Source of the DNA: CAWDDA01 sp963813345
GTDB taxonomy: Bacteria > Acidobacteriota > Blastocatellia > RBC074
Direction of reading: 5' to 3'
Length of the DNA stretch: 64,000 nt
NCBI GenBank assembly: GCA_963813345.1
Contig: CAWEYR010000003.1
Location: 3,826 to 67,825, forward strand
How positions within the stretch are numbered: the first letter of the stretch is position 1; each line of letters begins with the position of its first letter. Shown here one piece after another: positions 10,037 through 17,375 of this stretch. Below the pieces are notes generated by a model, which was not told the DNA's origin, did no database searches, and saw only the letters and a program-made list of their open reading frames with translations. A program made the position numbers and the translations under genes.

Positions 10037-10630
10037 TTGAATTCTAAACTCCTGATCGCGACGCAGAACGAAGGCAAAATTTCAGAGCTCAGGGACCTCC
10101 TCGCGGGTACAACATTTCGGTTGGTAAGTCTCGCAGAATTGTCCGTCACGATTCCTGCGCCGGCAGAGACGGGGCTCACCTTCGGTGAAAACGCACTCAT
10201 CAAGGCCAGACACTATCACGAACGGAGTGGTCTACTGTCGATAGCCGACGACTCCGGTCTTGAAGTCGAAGCACTCGGAGGCAGGCCGGGAGTTCTTTCA
10301 GCGCGATACGCAGGAGAAGGCGCCTCCAGCGGCGAGATGGTCTCAAAGCTTTTGCGAGAGCTTGAAGGTGTTCCCGACGTTGAGCGTCGAGCCCGATTCG
10401 TCTGTGCAGTTGCGATTGTTGGAGAAAGCATCGAGAAGCTCTTCGAGGGTACTTGCGAAGGGATCATCAGCCACGCACCGCGCGGAGAGCGAGGATTTGG
10501 ATACGATCCGGTATTCATCGATCCCGAAAGTGGAAGGACTTTTGCCGAGCTGACAGCATCTCAAAAATCGCGTTTGAGCCATCGCGGGCGAGCGCTTGAG
10601 AAGGCACGCGAGTTTCTTAGTCGCGTTTGA
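10037..10630 (+). CDS. rdgB: Non-canonical purine NTP pyrophosphatase, RdgB/HAM1 family
   Basis: 197-residue dITP/XTP pyrophosphatase that hydrolyses deaminated purine NTPs to the monophosphate and pyrophosphate, keeping them out of DNA and RNA. Family motifs are LLIATQNEGKISEL at the N-terminus, GLTFGENALIKARHY, the metal-binding IADDSGLEVEALGG, SARYAGEGAS, and ERGFGYDPVFIDPESGRTFAEL with KSRLSHRGRAL at the end. The length is normal and there are no breaks. It starts with TTG at 10037 in the proper N-terminal frame; no better start exists. Spacing to the FHA gene suggests one transcript. Confidence 0.95.
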   Translation: MNSKLLIATQNEGKISELRDLLAGTTFRLVSLAELSVTIPAPAETGLTFGENALIKARHYHERSGLLSIADDSGLEVEALGGRPGVLSARYAGEGASSGEMVSKLLRELEGVPDVERRARFVCAVAIVGESIEKLFEGTCEGIISHAPRGERGFGYDPVFIDPESGRTFAELTASQKSRLSHRGRALEKAREFLSRV

Positions 10631-10697
10631 GCCGCGCGACTCTCTCGTGTAGACTTCTGAACGCGTTTCTATTTCAAAATCTGAATGGAACATTACA

Positions 10698-11201
10698 ATG
10701 AACCGTTTTAACAAATTCGTTATCAGTTTCTTAATTCTGTCTGGCATCCTGATCTTTAACGGATGCGAACAGCCAGGCTCGACTCCCAATAGCCCAACAT
10801 CTAGTGCTGCTGCGTCGCCACCGGTGGCCTCGCCGTCGGTTCCGGCAAGTCCGGAAGACAAGATGCCAAGAGTGCGCGCAGAAGAGGCAATACAGCTGGT
10901 CAAGGCGAATCAGGCAGTGATCATTGATGTGCGCGGGACGACTCTTTATGACCAGGAGCACATTGAAGGTGCAATCGACTTTCCCCTTGACCGGATCAAC
11001 ACCAAAGATTTCAAGGGATTGCCTCGCGACAAAAGGATAATCGCGTACTGTACCTGAGTGGCCGAACATACAAGTGCCCGTGCGGCATACTTACTGGAGC
11101 AGGCTGGATTCAAGGATGCTGGCGCACTTCTCGGCGGTTTGCACGCCTGGGAGGCGGCAGGTGGTCCGGTAAAGAAGACCGGCGGCGGAAATCCTCATTG
11201 A
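10698..11201 (+). CDS. Rhodanese-domain lipoprotein with in-frame TGA at the active-site position
   Basis: Exported lipoprotein: membrane helix and lipobox ending IFNGC (Cys 23), a Pro/Ser linker, then a rhodanese domain (AEEAIQLVKANQAVIIDVRG, EHIEGAIDFPLDRI). The frame reads to RIIAYCT and meets TGA at 11055-11057. The same frame then continues for 47 sensible residues (VAEHTSARAAYLLEQAGF ... GGLHAWEAAGGPVKK) to the TGA 11199-11201. Related rhodaneses have a Cys-X-Cys signature followed by E-x-T-S-A-R, and the TGA falls on the second, catalytic Cys. No frame change is needed, unlike other breaks in this window. Selenocysteine is therefore a real possibility. A TGC-to-TGA substitution is the alternative. 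PrxQ follows 42 bases later. Confidence 0.75.
11055..11092 (+). promoter_or_regulatory. Candidate bacterial SECIS element after the in-frame TGA
   Basis: AAGT (11072-11075) and GCC (11076-11078) pair with GGC (11084-11086) and ACTT (11089-11092), leaving a two-base AT bulge and a 5-base loop CGTGC. The loop begins 21 bases after the TGA and has G in its second position. This fits the loose bacterial SECIS rules for UGA-to-loop distance, small loop and early G. Short stems are common by chance, so this is supporting evidence only. Confidence 0.4.
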
Positions 11202-11243
11202 GCATACATGCTAGCCGGACTTTGTGAAGGGAGATTTCCTCGA

Positions 11244-11732
11244 ATGTCGGGCAATCAAAAGAGCGAGCTCAAAGTCGGTGACAAGGCGCCAGCATTCAGC
11301 CTGAAGAACACCAAAGGCGAGACGGTGAAGCTGAGCGATTTCAGTGGCAGGAAGCTCGTCCTCTACTTCTATCCAAAAGACATGACTCCCGGTTGTACCA
11401 AAGAAGCGTGCGGATTTCGGGATGACTATGCTGTGCTCAAAAAGCGTGGCGTCGAGATCGCTGGCGTGAGCGCAGATTCTCAGAGCTCGCATCAGAAATT
11501 CACCGATGCACACTCGCTCCCATTCACTCTCCTTTCTGATCCGGATCACGCAGTCATGGAAAAGTACGGAGCGTGGGGCGAGAAGAATATGTACGGCAAG
11601 ATAGTCACCGGCGTTCTTCGCTCGACCTTTTTAATCGACGAGGATGGCCGCATTGCGCACATTTTCAGAAAGGTGAAGACCGATACTCACAGCCGCGATG
11701 TGGCGGCCGTTCTCGATAAGCTTGAGGGGTAG
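11244..11732 (+). CDS. bcp: Thioredoxin-dependent thiol peroxidase, BCP/PrxQ
   Basis: Peroxiredoxin that reduces hydrogen and organic peroxides using thioredoxin. [16 protein letters not shown] is followed by [20 protein letters not shown]. The peroxidatic Cys lies in TPGCT and the resolving Cys five residues later in EACGF, the PrxQ arrangement. Later motifs are [33 protein letters not shown] and [11 protein letters not shown]. The ATG at 11244 (GGGAGA upstream) is favoured over 11208 because it starts at the usual family N-terminus. The gene is intact at 162 residues. Together with the preceding rhodanese it suggests a thiol/peroxide-stress unit. Confidence 0.94.
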   Translation: MSGNQKSELKVGDKAPAFSLKNTKGETVKLSDFSGRKLVLYFYPKDMTPGCTKEACGFRDDYAVLKKRGVEIAGVSADSQSSHQKFTDAHSLPFTLLSDPDHAVMEKYGAWGEKNMYGKIVTGVLRSTFLIDEDGRIAHIFRKVKTDTHSRDVAAVLDKLEG

Positions 11733-11735
11733 ATC

Positions 11736-12059
11736 ATGGCTTACCACTTTGACGAGTTGAAACACATGACCGTCGCCGAGATGCGTGAAATTGCGGCGGG
11801 CCTGGATCAAGAGGCGGTTAAGGGCTACACGCAGCTCAACAAGGAACATTTGCTGGCGGTCATCTGCAAGGTGCTCAACATCGACATGCACGTTCACCAC
11901 GAGGTGAAGGGAATCAACAAGTCAGACCTGAAAGCTCGCATTCACGAGCTGAAGAAGCAGCGGGATGACGCCCTCGCAGCACACGATCATGCAAGACTCA
12001 AAGCCGTCCGCCGCGAGATTCACGGACTCAAGGTGAAGATCCACCGGCATAGTGTGTAA
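11736..12059 (+). CDS. Small Rho-N (SAP-like) domain protein
   Basis: 107-residue protein. Residues about 9-50 (MTVAEMREIAAGL ... YTQLNKEHLLAVICKVL) match the helix-extension-helix pattern of the Rho termination factor N-terminal domain, a nucleic-acid-binding module. A charged coiled coil rich in Lys, Arg and His follows (KARIHELKKQRDDALAAHDH), ending KIHRHSV. There is no ATPase part, so it is not Rho. GAGGGG overlaps the PrxQ stop just ahead of its ATG, so it is translationally close to PrxQ. RNA or DNA binding is inferred from the fold; its role is unknown. Confidence 0.8.
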   Translation: MAYHFDELKHMTVAEMREIAAGLDQEAVKGYTQLNKEHLLAVICKVLNIDMHVHHEVKGINKSDLKARIHELKKQRDDALAAHDHARLKAVRREIHGLKVKIHRHSV

Positions 12060-12065
12060 GAAAAA

Positions 12066-12236
12066 AGTGCTGAGTGCTGAGTGCTGAGTGCTGAAGAATT
12101 CTCACGCTGAAGCCGCGAAGACGCTGAAAGAGAATCGAAGTGATTCAAAGACAGCATTTCATTTGGTTCTCATTTCGCAGCTTCGCGTAGATCTCAGCAC
12201 TCAGCACTCAGCACTCAGCACTCAGCACTCAGCACT
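12066..12236. repeat. Nested inverted repeat: heptamer arms (B) around a C-type core
   Basis: Left arm 12066-12094 is four copies of the TGCTGAG heptamer. The right arm 12194-12236 is six copies of its complement. Inside are weaker arms related to ACGCTGAAGCCGCGAAG, the same family as the element at 32.7 kb. It begins 7 bases after the Rho-N stop, and the right arm touches the stop of the SH3 gene on the other strand. Confidence 0.9.
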
Positions 12237-13140
12237 ATCTTTTCGTGACTTTCAATCTTCCTGTGAGAGGTATCTCGAACTCGTAGACTGCCGCGCCCTT
12301 TGCACCGGTGAATTCAAACCTGCCTTTACGCCCATCGGTCGTCACTGAGACCGGGTACCGGCCACTGGTATCTTCACGAAACGGCGTGTAGTAATCGCGC
12401 TTGTTTTCGTCGTAAGCGAGGACTTTGATCCGGTCAAAGTCCAGATCGCTGTCGGCGCCGTAACTATGCCGTTCGACTACCAGATAAGGACTGCCCACGG
12501 CTTCATCGGAAAGCTGCTTGCCATCGAGCTTTAGCCAACCGACAATTCTGCGGCCAGTTGATGCGTAGTAAACGATCTCGCCTGGTATCTCGAGCTCGAC
12601 CGAGCCGCCATAGATCCATCCGCCTGGAGTAACGGAGTTTCCTGGCAGCCGAACGCGATACCAGTCGTCGAACTTCTTCGTCGCTGCCTGATCGTCGCTC
12701 TCCTTTTGTTCTGCTGTTTCCGGACGCCCTCGACGCTCGCGCCCGACAATCTCAAGCTGCGTTCCGGTGGGCAACATCGCGAGCACGTTCTGTTCTGTTG
12801 ATCTGTCGGGTGTCAAACGCAGTTTGAGCGTCGCCTTCGACCGTCCGGTAGCCTGCGTTTGAATTCCTTTCGCGTCTTCGGCGAGCTTGCGCGAACGCTC
12901 GGCAGTATCGACCTCGATCAGATATCGAAGATCGGTCCATCCCTTAACGCCATCCGCGCCCACAACACGTACCCAGATTGCGTCACTCTCTTCCGAACGT
13001 TCCTTGATCGTTACGCGATCACCAAGCTTCAGCTCGCCGACGATGTGCGCAGCCTCAGCTGTCGAGCTTCTCAGCCTGAGACGTTCGACGGCGACAATGA
13101 CTTCGGTTCCTCCGGGCGCCTCGAGGGAACACGCACTCAT
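12235..13140 (-). CDS. SH3-domain exported protein, probably a lipoprotein
   Basis: About 301 residues with two bacterial SH3-like segments: VERLRLRSSTAEAAHIVGEL ... WVRVVGADGVKGWTDLRYL and, after a charged helix, LKLRLTPDRSTEQNVLAML ... WYRVRLPGNSVTPGGWIYGG. The C-terminal half is a beta-rich region of no recognised family (SYGADSDLDFDRIKVLAYDE). The ATG at 13140 gives MSACSLEA. The upstream in-frame codons read LCCLAAMSAC, which looks like the end of a lipoprotein signal with Cys 4 as the lipid-bearing residue. The true start therefore probably lies upstream behind an indel. It is downstream of the TPR gene on the same strand. Cell-wall or envelope binding is inferred from the SH3 fold. Confidence 0.75.
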   Translation of the reverse strand: MSACSLEAPGGTEVIVAVERLRLRSSTAEAAHIVGELKLGDRVTIKERSEESDAIWVRVVGADGVKGWTDLRYLIEVDTAERSRKLAEDAKGIQTQATGRSKATLKLRLTPDRSTEQNVLAMLPTGTQLEIVGRERRGRPETAEQKESDDQAATKKFDDWYRVRLPGNSVTPGGWIYGGSVELEIPGEIVYYASTGRRIVGWLKLDGKQLSDEAVGSPYLVVERHSYGADSDLDFDRIKVLAYDENKRDYYTPFREDTSGRYPVSVTTDGRKGRFEFTGAKGAAVYEFEIPLTGRLKVTKR

Positions 13141-13199
13141 CGCTGCCAGGCAGCACAGGCGCGCAAAAGAGGATTAGTCGGTGATGGATCTGCAAGATT

Positions 13200-14288
13200 T
13201 CAGGGCTTGGCGAACGGAGTAACACGATCGATGCTCGCTTTAAGGTCCGCGTTGTTTTTTCCGCTGATGTCATAAGCGCGAGTGTAAGCATCGAGCGCCT
13301 GCTGGAACTGGCGGAGATTCTCGTAAACAAATCCAAGGTAATAGAGTGTGTTCAAGTCGTTGGGTTTGAGACGATCTGCATTTGCAAAACTGTTGACTGC
13401 GCGAGTCCACGCTTTTGTCTGAGCCTGCGACAGTCCGAGATTGTAGTACAACGCGGCCGACGGCTCCTTTGACATTGAAACCGCCCGAGCGAGCATCAAC
13501 TCAGCCTGCTGATACTTCCTGGCAGCCAATGAGGCACGTCCCAGAAGCTCAGCCGAAACTGCATCATCCCGCAGTGCTTTAAGGCTGGTTGCTACTCGCA
13601 CCGCCTCCTCGTTCATAGCGGTCTTCTTCGCTTCGTTCTGCTCGGCATCCGCTTCTCGCAGCAACCCTTCTACGAGCAATCCCGACATTTCAACACTCTT
13701 CGGCGCAACTGCGAGACCGCTTCTCAAGGACGCGATGGCGGCTGTTGTTCGGTTAAGACGAAGCTGTTGGATGGCAAGATAGTGCCACGAGTCTCCATCC
13801 TTCGGAGCCAGCTTCACGGACTTTTCAAATGCTGCAACCGCGTCTTCAGAGCGGTTCATGCTCGCATAGGCAACTCCGAGCATGTAGTGGTTTGCGGCGA
13901 CTTCGGGCCGCGTCCGGGCAAGACCTTCAAGATAGGGAAGAGCCTGATCGTATTGCTTAAGCGAGAGTCTGGCTCGAGTCAGCGCTATCATCAAATCCTG
14001 ATCAGACCTGCCTTCTGCCTCTTTCAGAGAAATCGCCTTTTCAAGCGGGGCGATTGCCTTTGCATAATCCTGGAGTTGGAAATAGGCGAGACCGATAAAC
14101 TTCCAACTGTCAGAATGGTTCGGAAACTCAGCAACTACAGCTTGAAACTCCACAATCGCAGCTTGAAACTGGCCTTGCTTGTAAAGTGAAACTGCCTTCT
14201 CCCAGTCAAATTCGCCGCCATGTACGTTCAATGAAGTGATGGCAAGCAGCGTAATCGTTCTCAAGAACGGCATCGAAATCATAAGCAT
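13200..14288 (-). CDS. Exported TPR-repeat protein
   Basis: About 362 residues. The ATG at 14288 follows GAGG and opens a signal-peptide-like segment (SMPFLRTITLLAITSLNVHG). Most of the rest is tetratricopeptide repeats: AVSLYKQGQFQAAIVEFQAV, WKFIGLAYFQLQDYAKAIAP, MLGVAYASMNRSEDAVAAFE, LYYLGFVYENLRQFQQALDA and others. TPR solenoids serve as protein-protein scaffolds. A specific role cannot be assigned, but prepilin peptidase lies upstream on the same strand, so pilus or secretion assembly is conceivable. An upstream in-frame extension was rejected as untranslated leader. Confidence 0.85.
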   Translation of the reverse strand: MLMISMPFLRTITLLAITSLNVHGGEFDWEKAVSLYKQGQFQAAIVEFQAVVAEFPNHSDSWKFIGLAYFQLQDYAKAIAPLEKAISLKEAEGRSDQDLMIALTRARLSLKQYDQALPYLEGLARTRPEVAANHYMLGVAYASMNRSEDAVAAFEKSVKLAPKDGDSWHYLAIQQLRLNRTTAAIASLRSGLAVAPKSVEMSGLLVEGLLREADAEQNEAKKTAMNEEAVRVATSLKALRDDAVSAELLGRASLAARKYQQAELMLARAVSMSKEPSAALYYNLGLSQAQTKAWTRAVNSFANADRLKPNDLNTLYYLGFVYENLRQFQQALDAYTRAYDISGKNNADLKASIDRVTPFAKP

Positions 14289-14358
14289 CCTGCACCTCGT
14301 CAAAACTGCTGGCGAGGGGGTACAAGGATTATAGTTTCGCCGCGAGGCCGAAACAAAC

Positions 14359-15468
14359 TCACCCGGCGGGCCTTTCGATAAGCAGCGCGAGTTGCACCAC
14401 AAGCGCTGCCGTGCCGAGAAATACGCCGAATGGCAGACGCGTCCTGAGACCCGTCCTGTGCCGGATGGCAAGATAGATTCCGAAGAAAAGACCGGTGATA
14501 GACCCTACAACCAACACCGCGATTGCTCCCTGCCAGCCAAAATAGGCACCAATAACGCACATCAGCTTGATGTCGCCCAGGCCGAGGCCCTCAATTCCGC
14601 GGATGTAGAAGTAGGCAGATCGGAGCAACCAAAGGATGCCACCGCCAATGGCGATGCCAAGCAGCGACTTCTGAAGCGAGTGGTAGCCTTCCAGGAAAGA
14701 GTAAGGTTCTGCGCGTGCACCATAGAGGGTTAGCAGCATCCACACCGCGGCAAGCAGCGCACCGATGATGCCGCTGATCATAAGAAGCTTTCCATACCTC
14801 GTACTGTTGTCATTGGTAATGGGTTCGCTTTGTTCGCCGGCATGCATGTACTTGCTGAAGAGCACTACATCGAGCTGATCGATGAGCCAGAAAAGGGGAA
14901 CTGAAAGCGCGAACATTGATGCACCAAAGAGTGCTGCTCGCATCGGAGTGAACCCGAGTTCTTCTGGTGTTATGAAGGGGTCCGGAGCAAGCTCAAAGCC
15001 AAAGGCTCCACGCGCGAATGCTGCGCCGGCAAGCGCAATCGGAAATGAAGGAAAAGTGATTTCGTCGGGGATGATCTGATGTGTCGCATCGATACATACA
15101 ATAGTCAGCATCGTTGCTGCAAACCAGAGTTCGCTGGCAATGTCCCACGTCAACCCACCAAAGAGTCCGATGACGAGAAAAAGAACTGCAGTCGTGATTT
15201 CGACAAACGGATAGAGTGGAGAGATTACACGATCACAGTTCCGGCAGCGGCCGCGGAGCAGAAGAAAGCTAAGGACCGGGACATTGTCCCAGGCTCTGAT
15301 CGGCGCACTGCAGCCCGGACATCGCGACCCGGGTGCAACCACCGATTCTCCACGCGGAATGCGATAGATGACTACGTTTAGAAAGCTCCCGATCGCCAGT
15401 CCGAGGACAAAGCACACAAGAGCTACAATCCAGGAAGGAACCGGAGTCGAGATATCGGACATCTGCAT
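14359..15468 (-). CDS. pilD: Prepilin leader peptidase / N-methyltransferase (A24)
   Basis: Integral membrane aspartic peptidase that cleaves type IV prepilin or pseudopilin leaders and N-methylates the new N-terminus. FVLGLAIGSFLNVVIYRIPR is followed by the zinc-binding loop with two CxxC pairs (RCPGC ... GRCRNC). The catalytic aspartates lie in CIDATHQIIPD and in GLGLGDIKL (GxGD). Eight or more hydrophobic helices are present. It is long for the family (about 369 residues) because of a cytoplasmic insert around KYMHAGEQSEPITND. Start ATG is at 15468 (or 15462); the frame upstream is encoded by an inverted repeat and is not counted. No other pilus gene is in the window. Confidence 0.93.
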   Translation of the reverse strand: MQMSDISTPVPSWIVALVCFVLGLAIGSFLNVVIYRIPRGESVVAPGSRCPGCSAPIRAWDNVPVLSFLLLRGRCRNCDRVISPLYPFVEITTAVLFLVIGLFGGLTWDIASELWFAATMLTIVCIDATHQIIPDEITFPSFPIALAGAAFARGAFGFELAPDPFITPEELGFTPMRAALFGASMFALSVPLFWLIDQLDVVLFSKYMHAGEQSEPITNDNSTRYGKLLMISGIIGALLAAVWMLLTLYGARAEPYSFLEGYHSLQKSLLGIAIGGGILWLLRSAYFYIRGIEGLGLGDIKLMCVIGAYFGWQGAIAVLVVGSITGLFFGIYLAIRHRTGLRTRLPFGVFLGTAALVVQLALLIERPAG

Positions 15469-15482
15469 AGTAGGTTGTCCAG

Positions 15483-15569
15483 GGTACGTTGTACCGGCGT
15501 TTAGCCGGAATCGTGACATTCGAGCTACTCGAGTGTCACGATTCCGGCTAAACGCCGGTACAACGTACC
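15483..15569. repeat. Family A inverted repeat, copy 1
   Basis: 42-base arms (15483-15524 and 15528-15569) with one mismatch and a 3-base loop. The arm starts GGTACGTTGTACCGGCG and contains CGGAATCGTGACATTCGAG. It starts 10 bases past the stop of the FG-GAP gene and ends 14 bases before the prepilin peptidase start. Confidence 0.95.
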
Positions 15570-15579
15570 TTAACGTACT

Positions 15580-17252
15580 TCAGCCCTCTCGTACCGTAAT
15601 CACCTGGTCTGCCGCTACATTGGTCAATCTATCCACAACACCACTTGGCCAGTAGATCTCGACTCGTTCGGCTCTGGGTTGCTGCTCCGAGCCCGTAGTG
15701 CAGACGCAGATCGTCGTGTGAGTAATAACTCGACTGGCTCATCACACCCTGAGCCTGTCCTCGGCCATTGACAAAAACAATGACCCTTGCGCCGAGCGCG
15801 GTTCGATTCGATTTGACTCCAACGAGCTTTATCTTTAGCCAGTGGTTCTTTCCTGCATATTCGTTGCGCAGCAGTGATGGCGGTTCATTCATGTTCATGA
15901 TCAGGACATCGATGTCGCCATCGTTCTGAAAATACCAAACGCCGAGCCGCGGCTGCTCCGCGGTTCGCTCGCTGCCGATCCACTTTGCGCGGTCACGTCA
16001 GAGAATCTCAAGTTGCCGAGATTGCGATACACGACGCGCGGACCGCGATACGGATACTGGCTGAAGTACTTTTCGACCTCAGGGTAGACGCTGCAGGTGA
16101 CATAGAAAATATCCGGCGAGCTGTCGTTATCGAGGTCCGGCATCCCGGCTCCCCAGCTCACAAACCTTGTAGCGGCAAGAAAGCCGGCAGACACAGTCAC
16201 ATCTTCGAACGCTCCCCGTCCAAGATTCCGATAGAAAACAGGAGTGTCATCGGCGAAATGCGTCTTGAAGATATCGAGCTTTCCATCGCGATCGTAATCG
16301 CCGATACCAAGTCCCATGCCGGCTTGCGCATTTCCGTCTTCGTTGAACGCAACTCCGCTTTCAAGCGCTACGTCCGTGAACGTTCCGTCGCCCCGGTTCT
16401 GATAGAGAATGCTGGCGGTCGAATCGCAAGCGACATAAAGATCGATTAACCCATCCTCATTGAAATCGGCAGCCGCAACGGACATCGGATAGCGCTCGCG
16501 TACACTGCTGATCCCTGCTTTCTCCGAGACATCAGTGAAAGGTGCGGTCGCCGTTGTTGCGGTAAAGCCAGTTGCGTGCAAATGGCAAACCCTTTGGCCC
16601 GCAATTGACCGGAACACCCTTCCAAACGCAATTCGCGCCTTTTACCGGATAAGAAGCCGTCGCAAGATCGAAGCTCAGGTAGTTCGCGACAAAGAGATCG
16701 AGGTCGCCATCGCGATCATAGTCGATAAAGCTCGATCCTGATCCCCACCGAACACCTGCGAACCCAAGTCCCGCCGTCACGGTGACGTCGGTAAATCTGC
16801 CGCTGCGGTCATTGCGATAGAGACGGTTGGCGCCCCACGAGGTGATAAAGAGGTCGTCGTCGCCATCACCGTCGTAATCGCCAATCGACACGCCCGACGC
16901 CCATCCAATGCGTCCGAGTCCGGACCTGGCGGTTACGTCTGTGAAAGTCCCGTTGCGGTTGTTTCGATAAAGACGCTCAGTCGGCTCTTTCCCTTTTGGA
17001 AAGCCGTCCAGACGAGTTCCGCTCAGCACGAGCACATCCATCCATCCGTCCTGATCATAATCATAGAAGGCGACGCCGCAGCCATTGGCTTCGATGATGT
17101 ATCGTTTGCGATCAATCCCGCCGTAGACCGTCGCCTCGGTGAGCCCCGCTTTCGCGCACGTCGGTAAATGTAGTGAACGGAACATCGCTTGTTCTCGCTG
17201 CTTGTTCTGTAAGAATCAGAGCGAGGATCAGAAGTGAAAGGCAAATACGCAT
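15580..17252 (-). CDS. Secreted FG-GAP/VCBS-repeat protein with ASPIC/UnbV domain (about four frame breaks)
   Basis: CRTAC1-like secreted beta-propeller. The ATG at 17252 starts a signal peptide (MRICLSLLILALILTEQAA). Repeated FG-GAP units follow, with calcium-type D-x-D-x-D-G loops: YDYDQDGWMDVLVL, IGDYDGDGDDDLFI, IDYDRDGDLDLFV, FNEDGLIDLYV and IGDYDRDGKLDIF, each followed by LYRNN-type strands. The C-terminus is an ASPIC/UnbV domain (NHWLKIKLVGVKSNRTALGA). Breaks occur near 17165, 16555, 15905 and 15680. After correcting the last, it ends VEIYWPSGVVDRLTNVAADQ plus seven more residues at the stop 15580-15582. Such proteins are surface or exported, with unknown ligands. An unrelated redoxin gene is divergent. 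Confidence 0.82.
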
Positions 17253-17375
17253 CTCAGTTCATGTTTAAAGTTCAAGCTTGCTTATGATAGTCGTCGCCTT
17301 GCAATCTAGTAAATTGCTATTATGAGCGGGTCATGACACAAGGAATGTCAAGAGCGACGTCTACCAACGAGAGTA

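Noticed and set aside
12061..12240. Tandem TGCTGAG arrays as a possible CRISPR
   Set aside because: Units are seven bases with no spacers, and both orientations face each other; no cas genes are present.
12088..12348. Plus-strand frame across the heptamer element
   Set aside because: It consists of translated tandem repeats plus the antisense of the SH3 gene.
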